From positions 1 through 64,000 of the forward strand of contig CAYQKF010000012.1 of assembly GCA_964417935.1 (NCBI GenBank): a DNA stretch of 64,000 bases. Reading direction: 5' to 3'. This DNA comes from NIOZ-UU13 sp964417935 (lineage in GTDB: Bacteria > Planctomycetota > Phycisphaerae > Sedimentisphaerales > Anaerobacaceae). Made by a program: the position numbers and the translations under genes. Numbering within the stretch: position 1 is the first letter of the stretch; the number at the start of each line of letters is the position of its first letter. Below the pieces are notes generated by a model. It ran no database searches and was not told the origin of the DNA. It was given only the letters and a program-made list of their open reading frames with translations. Below, piece after piece: positions 9,065 to 17,630 of this stretch.

Positions 9065-10174
9065 ATGAAGCTATCTTCAAAGCCTAAGATTGTTTATATG
9101 GCCGATCCAGACTACGGTAACCGTCCTTACCCTTATGTATTTGCTGGTATTCCGAATACTTTGGAGGCAATGGGTTTGAATGTTTTTTACCTGAATACCG
9201 GAATCGCGACGCTGGATTATTTCCGACAAGAAATCGACAGATTCAAGCCGGAAATACTGTTCGGTTTCATTCAGCATCGTCGACAGGTTGTTAAAATAGC
9301 TGGATTCCTTGAAGAGTATCATCCTGTAGCAGCCATAAATTGGTATCAGGAAGAGCCCAATTCAATAGTCGAAAACGATGAACTTGATGGACCAAATGTG
9401 CTTGAAGCATTGAAATCTTTTGATATGTGGTTTGGAATTGATAATAAGATGGTTCCATTCTGGAAGACAAAGGCGATGTATATGCCGCCGGGCTTCGATG
9501 ACAGCGTTTACTACGATGCGGGTCTGGAACCGTGTTTTGACGTTTCTTACATCGGCCAGTTGGGACCAAAGAAGGTTACTGAAATGTACTGGCCGTATAT
9601 GAAGGAGCTTGCCCGATATGGCAAGAAAGCAATGTTGGCTATTAACAGACCGATGGGTCTGCCACTATTGCCGAGGCCTTTCGAACGCTTCATAAGGTCA
9701 GAAAAGAGACGCCACTTTTTACAAAGCCTTCCGTTTTGGCGCTGCCAATGGCAAAATCCGAAAAACGAGCAGGAAAAGGCCCTCCTCATCGGTCGCAGTA
9801 AAATCCATTTTGGGCTCAATAGAGTACGAGGTAATTGGGAGGAAGGTCTAAAAGCCCTCTTGCCTGAATACCCGCTGGATAGGCACGGCCTTTTCTACCA
9901 ACTTAAATCCCGTCCCTTTCAAACTGTCGGGGCTGGCGCAATGGTACTAAATGAATATTGTCCCGAACTCGAAGACCTGTTCGAGATAGGCAAGGAAATC
10001 ATAACTTTTGAGTTTGGCGATTTGCAGGATTTACGAGATAAGCTCTTCTGGTATGTCCACCATGATGAGCAGCGCGAGCGAATTGCAAGAGCTGGCTATG
10101 AGCGAGGTCGCAAACAACATACTTTTTCTGCTCGGGTTCGGCAGATATTTGATATTGTTCGAAAAAGGTTGTAG
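9065..10174 (+). CDS. CgeB-like glycosyltransferase (GT-B fold)
   Basis: 369 residues. The N-terminal half is a DUF3880/CgeB-type domain (KIVYMADPDYG; a NWYQEEPNS segment). The C-terminal half has the layout of the 'glycosyl transferases group 1' CgeB C-domain: SKIHFGLNRVRG, SRPFQTVGAGAMVLNEY, LEDLFEIGKEIITFEF and a final AGYERGRKQHTF. Such enzymes transfer sugars from NDP donors in the cytoplasm. The gap to the previous gene is 14 bases. The next gene encodes a second CgeB-like enzyme with little obvious identity, so the pair is not a recent duplication. Confidence 0.75.
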   Translation: MKLSSKPKIVYMADPDYGNRPYPYVFAGIPNTLEAMGLNVFYLNTGIATLDYFRQEIDRFKPEILFGFIQHRRQVVKIAGFLEEYHPVAAINWYQEEPNSIVENDELDGPNVLEALKSFDMWFGIDNKMVPFWKTKAMYMPPGFDDSVYYDAGLEPCFDVSYIGQLGPKKVTEMYWPYMKELARYGKKAMLAINRPMGLPLLPRPFERFIRSEKRRHFLQSLPFWRCQWQNPKNEQEKALLIGRSKIHFGLNRVRGNWEEGLKALLPEYPLDRHGLFYQLKSRPFQTVGAGAMVLNEYCPELEDLFEIGKEIITFEFGDLQDLRDKLFWYVHHDEQRERIARAGYERGRKQHTFSARVRQIFDIVRKRL

Positions 10175-10251
10175 CAAGATGGAAAAATGGAAAATAATAA
10201 TTTTGTATGTAAAAAAATGTTCGTTTCTGGGTGGTATTTCAAGAAATTAAC

Positions 10252-11286
10252 ATGCAAAAAGCAAAGCGTATTTTTATCGTTGCTGACATAAAACACAAGC
10301 CCATAAAAATGTTTCTGGAACCAATGCCTAAATTGGCCAAGGGTTTCATTCGTCTGGGCAATGACGTCCGCCTTTTCAGCTATTGTAGCGCTCTTTCTGA
10401 GGTTAGTCCATTGAATAGCAAAACATTTGCCAGGCTTTTTTTCAAATCCCGAGTTGATAACCTTTTGGCTGAGCAAGTCAAGAATTATGAGCCTGACATA
10501 GTGTATGTATGTTTCGCTGGGGCTCTCGACGCAAAGACAATTTTACGTCTGCGCGAGACTGCTCCAAATGCGGTTTTTATAGGAGTAGACGCAGACCCGT
10601 GGCCAAAACTGCACCATAATAAGATAGAAATCGCCAAGAAGTTAGATATCTTGACTGCTACTAACGATGGTGAATTTCTTCAGGACTATCGCGAGGCCGG
10701 TGTCAAGCTCTGTGTTTTTATGCCGAATATGTGCGATCCCGATGTTGACCACCGTTACGAAGTCGGCCCCGAATGGAAAACTGACATACTTTGGACCGGC
10801 GCGGCAAAGCATCATGCAGGCTCTGGCCAGACTCTTCGAGAAGAACTTGTGAAGAGGCTTGCCCAACGATCAAACTGCACTCTCTATGGTTGCTGCGGAA
10901 GACCGCAAATCGGCGGAATCGATTACCTATATGCGATCAGCGGCGCTCGCATAGGAGTCAATGTAAATGCCGTTAATTCAGTAAGACTCTATCATTCTGA
11001 CAGGCTTACGCATTACCTCGCATGTGGTGCATTTGTGCTGGCAAAGAGAGTGCCTGATTCCGATTTGCTTTTCAGAGACGGCCAACACCTCAAGTACTTT
11101 GACAGTATTGATGAGTTTTTTGACTTGGCCGATTGGTACCTCAATCACGAAGCAGAACGGGAAAAGATAGCTGACGCTGGTATGCATCGTGTTCATAAGC
11201 TGTTTAATTGTGAAAGAATCGCAAAATGTATCCTCGACATAATTGAGGCAGGAACTTATGATCCACCATGGGTAGAAATATTATAG
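10252..11286 (+). CDS. CgeB-like glycosyltransferase (GT-B fold)
   Basis: 344 residues from the ATG at 10252; an in-frame GTG at 10231 is a less likely start, and neither has a strong Shine-Dalgarno. The N-terminus (RIFIVADIKHKPIKMFLEPM..LAKGFIRLG) and NYEPDIVYVCF fit the first GT-B lobe. FIGVDADPWPKL occupies the position of a donor-side loop. The C-terminal lobe has ISGARIGVNVNA, RLTHYLACGAFVLA and a terminal AGMHRVHKLFN, the CgeB/GT1-like signature in which the invariant acidic residue sits after the glycine-rich strand. It is probably one sugar-adding step of this locus. Confidence 0.72.
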   Translation: MQKAKRIFIVADIKHKPIKMFLEPMPKLAKGFIRLGNDVRLFSYCSALSEVSPLNSKTFARLFFKSRVDNLLAEQVKNYEPDIVYVCFAGALDAKTILRLRETAPNAVFIGVDADPWPKLHHNKIEIAKKLDILTATNDGEFLQDYREAGVKLCVFMPNMCDPDVDHRYEVGPEWKTDILWTGAAKHHAGSGQTLREELVKRLAQRSNCTLYGCCGRPQIGGIDYLYAISGARIGVNVNAVNSVRLYHSDRLTHYLACGAFVLAKRVPDSDLLFRDGQHLKYFDSIDEFFDLADWYLNHEAEREKIADAGMHRVHKLFNCERIAKCILDIIEAGTYDPPWVEIL

Positions 11287-11334
11287 CTGAATTGCCGCCG
11301 AAAAAAGCCGGATAATTATTGGAAATATCGTGAG

Positions 11335-12009
11335 ATGGGAGACATAAATCAGCTTATTTTTATCCGCAAGTATGTGGAATTATTCAAAGGTCCATTCCTC
11401 GAAGTCGGTTCAAAGGATTACGGCAGTACTCAGAACCTAAGAGTTCTATTTGCCGACGAAGACGAATACATCGGTATTGATATGGAAGATGGTCCGGGAG
11501 TTGACGTTGTTTTGGACCTTATGGAAGATTTTGAACAGATTGATTTAAGACTTTGCGGCCAACGTTTTGGAACGATTTTCTGCCTGAGTGTCTTGGAACA
11601 CTGTGAACAGCCGTTTAAAATGGCAGAAAACTTGACGCTCTTGTTGGAACCAAAGGGCCAGATTTGCATATCTGCACCTTTCTCTTGGAAGATTCACGGC
11701 TATCCTAATGACTATTGGCGTTTTACTCCTGAAGGTATAAAAAAGCTCTTTCCCCGGATTAAGTTTGATATGGTGCAAAGTCTGGCTGCTACTTCCAAGC
11801 TGAATGATTTTCGTGAGCTTAATGATGAGTTGGGTAAGATATCTTTTAGCTTCATCAAACATCGTGCAAGCGGCCACATCCTGCGAGGCATTTCAGCCAA
11901 ATTCCTTAAGGCATTGTCCCGCGTGGGTATCCTGAGCTGGCTCACAGGCTATAGACATGTTTTTGCCCCAACAGGCGTTCTGATGATTGGGAAGCCCGAA
12001 AAGAAATGA
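11335..12009 (+). CDS. Class I SAM-dependent methyltransferase
   Basis: 224 residues. FLEVGSKDYGS (motif I variant), YIGIDMEDGPGVDVVLDL (motif II), IFCLSVLEHCEQP (motif post-II, the 'LEH' common to Methyltransf_11 proteins) and PKGQICISAPFSW (motif III) appear in order. FSWKIHGYPNDYWRFTP is typical of sugar- or lipid-linked methyltransferases of this type. The gene sits 48 bases after a CgeB-like transferase and 12 bases before the CmcI-like gene. The substrate is presumably a glycan intermediate. Confidence 0.72.
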   Translation: MGDINQLIFIRKYVELFKGPFLEVGSKDYGSTQNLRVLFADEDEYIGIDMEDGPGVDVVLDLMEDFEQIDLRLCGQRFGTIFCLSVLEHCEQPFKMAENLTLLLEPKGQICISAPFSWKIHGYPNDYWRFTPEGIKKLFPRIKFDMVQSLAATSKLNDFRELNDELGKISFSFIKHRASGHILRGISAKFLKALSRVGILSWLTGYRHVFAPTGVLMIGKPEKK

Positions 12010-12021
12010 GGTGCTCGAGCT

Positions 12022-12672
12022 ATGAAACTTAAAGATATTTTGTTCCGCAAATTTGTAGTTAATAGTTTTACTAAGCTTTATTATCACTCCAGGCCAAGAA
12101 TATGGAACAATACGTTCTGGTTTGGCGTGCCGATAGGCAAATGTCCCCCTGATTTGTGGACCTATCAGGAGATAATGTTCGAGACGAGGCCTGATGTAAT
12201 TATCGAATGTGGCACTGGCACCGGGGGCAGTGCCTTGTATTTAGCACAGCATTGCGACCTAATGGGTAACGGCAGGATCATTACCATAGACATTGCGGAA
12301 CAACCGAACAGGCCGGACCACGAGAGGATAACGTACATAACAGGTTCATCCATAGCCCCGCAGACTCTACAGCGGATTAAAGAGCTAGTAAGCAGTACGG
12401 ATAAGGTGCTTGTTATACTCGATTCAGACCATAACAAAAATCATGTGTTACAGGAATTGAATAGTTACAGCGAATTAGTCACTTTGGGCAGTTATATCGT
12501 TGTTGAGGACACCATCATAGGCGGCCATCCAGTAAAACCGCATCGGAAACCCGGCCCGATGGAAGCAGTAAAAGAATTTATAAAGACGAATGAAAATTTC
12601 ATAATAGATAAGAGCAGGGAGAAATTTTATTTGACATTCAATCGCAACGGTTATTTAAAGAAAGTGCAATAG
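12022..12672 (+). CDS. CmcI / rhamnosyl O-methyltransferase-like protein
   Basis: 216 residues with a GAGGTG Shine-Dalgarno before the ATG. WTYQEIMFETRPDVIIECG and TGTGGSALYLA form the motif-I region of the cephalosporin hydroxylase (CmcI)-type methyltransferase family. IDIAEQP, VLVILDSDHNKNHVLQEL (the Asp-Ser-Asp-His metal site) and GSYIVVEDTIIGGHP follow. Relatives methylate rhamnose in cell-surface glycolipids, which fits the dTDP-rhamnose genes at the start of the window. That substrate link is an inference. Confidence 0.78.
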   Translation: MKLKDILFRKFVVNSFTKLYYHSRPRIWNNTFWFGVPIGKCPPDLWTYQEIMFETRPDVIIECGTGTGGSALYLAQHCDLMGNGRIITIDIAEQPNRPDHERITYITGSSIAPQTLQRIKELVSSTDKVLVILDSDHNKNHVLQELNSYSELVTLGSYIVVEDTIIGGHPVKPHRKPGPMEAVKEFIKTNENFIIDKSREKFYLTFNRNGYLKKVQ

Positions 12673-12730
12673 AAACGTTATAGGAACACAAGAAACATTG
12701 TTATATGATAATTACTAATAAGGCTAAGGG

Positions 12731-12907
12731 ATGCGTACAGAGCCTTCTGTAAAAATTGATTTAGAGAAAATAATTAGCGATGGCAGCCTGTTAATTATTG
12801 AATTGGGATGCGGTCAGAAAAGTAAGCAAGGCAGAATTACTGTTGATAAAGTGGACTTGCCGAATGTTGACATAGTTGCCGATATGGAGAACGGCTTGCC
12901 TTTGTAG
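12731..12907 (+). pseudogene. Truncated methyltransferase, 5' fragment duplicate of the gene at 15047
   Basis: A 58-codon reading frame that ends in TAG. Its product parallels the first 55 residues of the complete methyltransferase at 15047-15655: VKIDL, IS.GS, ELGCG (motif I), GRI.VD, DLPNVDIVAD and ENGLP all match in order. After the stop, bases to about 12938 still resemble the full copy but with a one-base offset, so the frame is lost. Then the next glycosyltransferase gene begins. The fragment contains motif I but nothing after it and cannot be active. It is best read as a duplication remnant. Confidence 0.8.
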
Positions 12908-12945
12908 AATAATCTACTGATGAATAAAGCTGTAAGGAAAAGGTA

Positions 12946-14880
12946 ATGAGACTTTTGGTTGTGACAAATAACCCGGAACGTGCAAGCTTCAGGCAGCGAA
13001 TACAAGTTTACTTCGATACTTTGCGCGCAAACGGCGTAGATTGTGAAGTTGTGAAATTACCGGATGGCTTTTTAGCACGTCGAAAGCTCTTCAAGCGAGC
13101 AGCAGATTTTGATGGTGTTTTCCTTCATAAAAAAGGCCTGAATATCCGTGATGCTATGTGGCTGCGTCGAAACAGCAAGAAGATCATCTATGATTATGAC
13201 GATGCTATAATGTATAACCCTAATCGCCCTGACCGTAACAGCTCTTCACACTCCATAGGCTTTCGCAGAAGCGCCAAGCTGGCTGATGTTGTCATCGCAG
13301 GCAATTCTTACTTGGCTGAACAAGCACAAAGATTCAATGACGATGTTAAGATTGTGCCCACAGGCTTGGATACTAAAGCGTATATGGTTGAAGCTAAAGC
13401 GAAAAGCGATGGCAGAATTCGTCTTGTTTGGATTGGCAGCAAAAGTACATTACAGTATCTTGCAGAAATCAAACCTGCCCTGGAACAAATCGGCCTGCGT
13501 TATGACAGTGTCGTTTTGAGGATAATATGCGATGACTTTTTTGACCTGCAAAATATGGAAGTGGAAAGACGCCAATGGTCTTTGGAAAAGCAGGCTGAAG
13601 ATTTAGCTACGAGCCATATTGGTTTAGCTCCGCTGCCGGATAACCGATTTACCCGTGGAAAATGCGGCTTCAAAATTCTACAATACGAAGCTGCCAACTT
13701 GCCGGTTGTTACATCACCGGTGGGTGTAAACTCGGAATATGTCCGTAATGGAGTGACGGGCTATCACGCTTCGAACAATCTGCAGTGGATTGACAGAGTC
13801 AGTGAGTTAATTGATGACATCAAGTTACGAAAACAAATGGCCGATGCAGGAAGAGCTCAAGCTCAAAGATTTGATACCACTGTTATTGGCAACAAATTAT
13901 GCAGCTTGATTTTGGAGTGTATACGAGGATCAACAGATGACATAAAAGAGGTCGGGTGGTCCGGCAGTCGAGCAGAAGCGCTTACCCTCTCGCAGAAAAC
14001 TAAAGTCAGTATTTGTGTCCCAACGTATAATCGAAAGGATTATCTCAAAGAAACTCTTGAGAGTATCCTGGCGCAAACTTACAAGAACTATGAAATCGTT
14101 ATAGTTGATGATGGCTCCACAGACGGCACGGAGGATATGATCAAACAGCTTGGTGTCCCTGTTACTTATCACTGGCAGGAAAATGGCGGTGACGCTGCCG
14201 CACGCAATAAACTTATAGAACTTGCACGCGGCCAATATATCTCGTTCATAGATTCAGATGATCTATTATTTCCTGATGCTATCGAACGATTAGTTAAGGT
14301 TATGGAAACAGAAACCGACGATGTTGTCGCTTATGGCTCATATGTTAGAATAGACCAAGATGGCAACGTCTATGGTAAATGTAAAAGAAAACTTTATAGT
14401 GGAAACATTACCAAACACTTATTTCAAACTATTATCGTTCATTCTTGTGGCTCTATGTTCCCCAAAAAGATATTGGAAGATACTGTAACCTTTGACACAT
14501 CATTGAACGTCTGCTCTGATTATGACCTTTGGCTTTCTCTTTCAACAAAGTATAGATTTGTGGCTCTACCCAATCCTACTTTCAAAAGGCGTCGCCATTT
14601 GAATAATCTTTCAACCGTATCTTTTGAAAACTGCCTCACAGAGTTTAGAGTTCTTGAACGTTTTTATTACGAAAAGGGTGGCAATAAAGCGGTCCCGCCC
14701 AAAATAGCTATGAAGGTACTCAGCAGAGAAGGTTTTAAAACAGGACGTTGTGCAATCAGGGAAGGGTTATATGACCAGGCATCTCAACTGCTTGGGCAAT
14801 CCTTCCGGCGACATCCGAATCTTAGGTCCCTGATCCACTGGACAAGAGCAGGAATTGCTGAGCGATTAGCGTCACCTTGA
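12946..14880 (+). CDS. Bifunctional glycosyltransferase, GT4-like domain fused to GT2 domain
   Basis: 644 residues, about twice the usual length. Residues 1-330 form a GT-B enzyme: RLLVVTNNPERASFRQR at the start, IIYDYDDA, VVIAGNSYLAEQA, RLVWIGSKST, and a donor-site segment GKCGFKILQYEAANLPVV. From about residue 350 a GT2/GT-A domain begins (VSICVPTYNRKDYLKETLES, IVIVDDGSTDGT, and the metal-binding FIDSDDLL). Both catalytic halves look complete, so one polypeptide may add two successive sugars. The gene lies between a truncated and a complete copy of one methyltransferase, suggesting it arrived as a cassette. Confidence 0.85.
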   Translation: MRLLVVTNNPERASFRQRIQVYFDTLRANGVDCEVVKLPDGFLARRKLFKRAADFDGVFLHKKGLNIRDAMWLRRNSKKIIYDYDDAIMYNPNRPDRNSSSHSIGFRRSAKLADVVIAGNSYLAEQAQRFNDDVKIVPTGLDTKAYMVEAKAKSDGRIRLVWIGSKSTLQYLAEIKPALEQIGLRYDSVVLRIICDDFFDLQNMEVERRQWSLEKQAEDLATSHIGLAPLPDNRFTRGKCGFKILQYEAANLPVVTSPVGVNSEYVRNGVTGYHASNNLQWIDRVSELIDDIKLRKQMADAGRAQAQRFDTTVIGNKLCSLILECIRGSTDDIKEVGWSGSRAEALTLSQKTKVSICVPTYNRKDYLKETLESILAQTYKNYEIVIVDDGSTDGTEDMIKQLGVPVTYHWQENGGDAAARNKLIELARGQYISFIDSDDLLFPDAIERLVKVMETETDDVVAYGSYVRIDQDGNVYGKCKRKLYSGNITKHLFQTIIVHSCGSMFPKKILEDTVTFDTSLNVCSDYDLWLSLSTKYRFVALPNPTFKRRRHLNNLSTVSFENCLTEFRVLERFYYEKGGNKAVPPKIAMKVLSREGFKTGRCAIREGLYDQASQLLGQSFRRHPNLRSLIHWTRAGIAERLASP

Positions 14881-14892
14881 TTTGCATACCTG

Positions 14893-14924
14893 TTGACAAT
14901 ATGAGGTTTGTAATTTAATATAAT
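14893..14924 (+). promoter_or_regulatory. Possible sigma-70-type promoter for the methyltransferase at 15047
   Basis: TTGACA at 14893-14898 is followed 17 bases later by TAATAT (14916-14921), which overlaps a TATAAT at 14919-14924. This stands in the 166-base gap between the fusion glycosyltransferase and the methyltransferase. The match is by eye only. Confidence 0.35.
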
Positions 14925-15046
14925 GCGTCCTTGAAAAAAGCCGGTGTCCGAATATTGGATTGACTCCAAAAGAAAATTAAATCGTTGGCTGTCAATAATT
15001 GCCCACACGTATCAAGCTGGGAATCAAGCGTAGTAGAGAGGTATGC

Positions 15047-15655
15047 ATGGATGCTCTGGTCAAAATTGATTTGAAAGAAGCAATTAGTGGCGGTAGTCCC
15101 GTGATTGTCGAACTCGGATGTGGTCCCAAGAAAAAAGAAGGAAGAATTGGTGTTGATAGTATTGATTTGCCGAATGTGGATATAGTGGCTGACCTGGAAA
15201 ACGGACTTCCTTTTTTGCCTGATGATTCAGTTGATGAGATTCATTGTAGGAGTGTTTTTGAACACATAGAGAACTTTGAAAATTTAATGCGAGACATTGT
15301 CAGGGTATTAAAAAGCAATGGCAGGGCACATATTTTTGTGCCACATTTTTCTAATCCCCATTACTACTCAGATTACACACACAAAAGGTTTTTTGGCTTA
15401 TACACTTTTTATTACTTTGTCGATAATAAACACCAATTAAAAAGGAAGGTCCCGGATTTCTACACAGACGTGAGAATAATAATTTTGTCGCAACGTCTGA
15501 TATTCCGGTCATCATTTAAGATCATCAATCCTTTCAAGAAACTCATCGGCTGGTTCATTAATCTGCACACGCTTCTCCAGCGGTACTACGAAGAGAATCT
15601 TTGCTATATGTTCCCATGTTACGGTATCGAAGTAGTGTTTAGTCCAGCCTTATAG
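15047..15655 (+). CDS. Class I SAM-dependent methyltransferase
   Basis: 202 residues from the ATG at 15047, which has GAGAGG just upstream; an in-frame TTG at 14999 is a weaker start. VIVELGCGPKKKEGRIGVDSID holds motif I and motif II. DIVADLENGLPFLPDDSVDEI precedes CRSVFEHIENFENLMRDIVRV, the familiar 'FEH' methyltransferase segment. HFSNPHYYSDYTHKRFFG is typical of this subfamily in glycan loci. It is the complete version of the fragment at 12731-12907. It is the last + strand gene before the strand switch. Confidence 0.78.
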   Translation: MDALVKIDLKEAISGGSPVIVELGCGPKKKEGRIGVDSIDLPNVDIVADLENGLPFLPDDSVDEIHCRSVFEHIENFENLMRDIVRVLKSNGRAHIFVPHFSNPHYYSDYTHKRFFGLYTFYYFVDNKHQLKRKVPDFYTDVRIIILSQRLIFRSSFKIINPFKKLIGWFINLHTLLQRYYEENLCYMFPCYGIEVVFSPAL

Positions 15656-15723
15656 CTGTTCAGGCAGGGGAGGGTAGTTTTTGCTTGATTTTATTTTTTT
15701 TCAAAAGAATCTTCGCCACAATG

Positions 15724-17472
15724 TTAAACTTCTTCTATGAGTACATTTCCCAAGGCTAAGTATCGCAGTCCCGACTTATCAAAAACCTCCAAGGCATCGG
15801 TGGGCTTATAGACGATGGGAAACCCATGCAGATTAAAAGATGTATTTAATATTGCGCCTTCCCCCGTCAAATCCTTGTAACAATTTATTAGTCGGTGATA
15901 GTCAGGGTTCCATTCCTTTTCTACGACCTGAGGTCGACATGAGTGGTCGTATGGATGGACGGAGGCGATAATTTTATCCAGCTTGTCTTTTCTTGTTTCA
16001 AACGCCAATACCATATATGGTGCTTTGATATACTTCGGATTATGTATATAATCAAGAGCACATTCCGAAAGTATAGAGGGAGCAAAAGGCATCCAAAAGT
16101 CCCTCATCTTAATCATCTCATTTATGACCTTGATGGTCTTCCAATTACCCGGATTCGCCAGGATAGACCTGTTCCCGAGCGCTCTTGCGCCGAACTCCAT
16201 CCGCCCTTTACACCTGGCAACCACCTGGTTTTGGGCAAGTAGCTCGGCACACTTTTCTTCTATGTTCTCATAAAAGCTGATACGAACTTTCTTTTTAAAG
16301 TCAAAATCGGAAATGGCACGTTCAACTTCGTGCACAGATACATCAGCACCAAAACAAAACGCCCCCAGATGAGGAATTGTTATCGTCCGTTTGGATTCGT
16401 TCAGATAATCTGCATATGCCGCCCAAGCGGCTCCTATACTGTTGGTTTCATCACCGCACGAAGGAAAGACAAACAGCGACTCCACTTCATCCAGCTCCAG
16501 AATAAGCTTGTTAAGCTTCACGTTCATGAAAAGCCCGCCAGACAGAGCAAGCTTGTGCACAGCCGTTTCTCGAATAACACGGCGGATCCACTCAACGGAG
16601 AAGTCTTCGATAAAAAGCTGTAAGCCGGCAGCAACGTTATCAAAGCGCTTGTACTCGATAAGCTTTTTCAACTGCGGACCAATTCTAAAGGTATCAACTA
16701 TACCGTCAGCACGCTGCCAGCCGAGTGGGTTCTCCTCAGTGAAACAAAAATGCGACAGCAAATAATTACATATATGGTGCGACTGTTCCGAGCCAAATGA
16801 ATATGGAGCAAGCCCCATCAGTTTGTACTCATGTTCAAGTGGTATAAAACCTGTGAGGAAAGTCAGCAGACTGTAGAAAATCGGCACGGATTCAGTTAAA
16901 GGCACGCTTGCCAGTCTTTTCAACTCACCATTCTTGCCGATGTTGACAGTCGCGCAGACTCCGTCACCCGCTGCGTCGCATGTCAATACAAGAATTTCAT
17001 CGCTCATATTTCCCTGCCCGTAGTAAGCAGTTGACGCGTGACAAAGATGATGCTCGATAAACCTCACTTTTTTCTCCTGTACGCCGTCGGCGAGCAATGG
17101 AGCCATTCTCGCCTTCTGCTTGCGTTTCAACTTTCGCTGTCTCTTTGACTTTGCAAGAAATAAATGTCGAAAAGCCCGGACAATTTTCTTCGAAAAAGCC
17201 GGTGCAGGAGGTTCGACCTTTCGTAGATAGTTGGCTAAGATATCTTGCCGATTTTTAACCTTGCTTTTGCCGTAACCTGCAAACGCAAACTGGTCGATAT
17301 CTTCGATTGACAGACCGGATATGGTAAGAACTTCCTTAACAGCGTTGACCGGGAAACCACCTTGGTTCTTATGTCTGGTCAGACGTTCTTCTTGTACCGC
17401 TGCGGCAACTGCACCATCATCTACAATTGCAGCGGATGAGTTATGACCATCGTGGATTCCCAAAATCTTCAA
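15724..17472 (-). CDS. NodU/CmcH-family carbamoyltransferase
   Basis: 582 residues, the family's usual size. These enzymes move a carbamoyl group from carbamoyl phosphate, through carbamoyl-adenylate, to a hydroxyl on a sugar or antibiotic. The N-terminal Kae1-like domain starts with LGIHDGHNSSAAIV (metal-binding His), and EHHLCHASTAYYG supplies further metal ligands. LALSGGLFMNVKLN is the ATP-binding turn. The C-terminal YrdC-like domain is seen in RMEFGARALGNRSILA and GEGAILNTSFNLHG. It is the only - strand gene between two + strand genes. The likely role is carbamoylation of a sugar in the locus; acceptor unknown. Confidence 0.9.
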   Translation of the reverse strand: MKILGIHDGHNSSAAIVDDGAVAAAVQEERLTRHKNQGGFPVNAVKEVLTISGLSIEDIDQFAFAGYGKSKVKNRQDILANYLRKVEPPAPAFSKKIVRAFRHLFLAKSKRQRKLKRKQKARMAPLLADGVQEKKVRFIEHHLCHASTAYYGQGNMSDEILVLTCDAAGDGVCATVNIGKNGELKRLASVPLTESVPIFYSLLTFLTGFIPLEHEYKLMGLAPYSFGSEQSHHICNYLLSHFCFTEENPLGWQRADGIVDTFRIGPQLKKLIEYKRFDNVAAGLQLFIEDFSVEWIRRVIRETAVHKLALSGGLFMNVKLNKLILELDEVESLFVFPSCGDETNSIGAAWAAYADYLNESKRTITIPHLGAFCFGADVSVHEVERAISDFDFKKKVRISFYENIEEKCAELLAQNQVVARCKGRMEFGARALGNRSILANPGNWKTIKVINEMIKMRDFWMPFAPSILSECALDYIHNPKYIKAPYMVLAFETRKDKLDKIIASVHPYDHSCRPQVVEKEWNPDYHRLINCYKDLTGEGAILNTSFNLHGFPIVYKPTDALEVFDKSGLRYLALGNVLIEEV

Positions 17473-17630
17473 GCGTCTTCCTTACTCAAATATAGAACTC
17501 AGAGTGATATTTCAATCATAACCACCATGAAAATTTATTGCAAGTCAGAAGGTTTCAGGTTATTCTGAGATTGCCGGTCCTTATCTTTATCGGTTATACA
17601 AGCTGTTTTCTGAATTATCACGGATGATAT

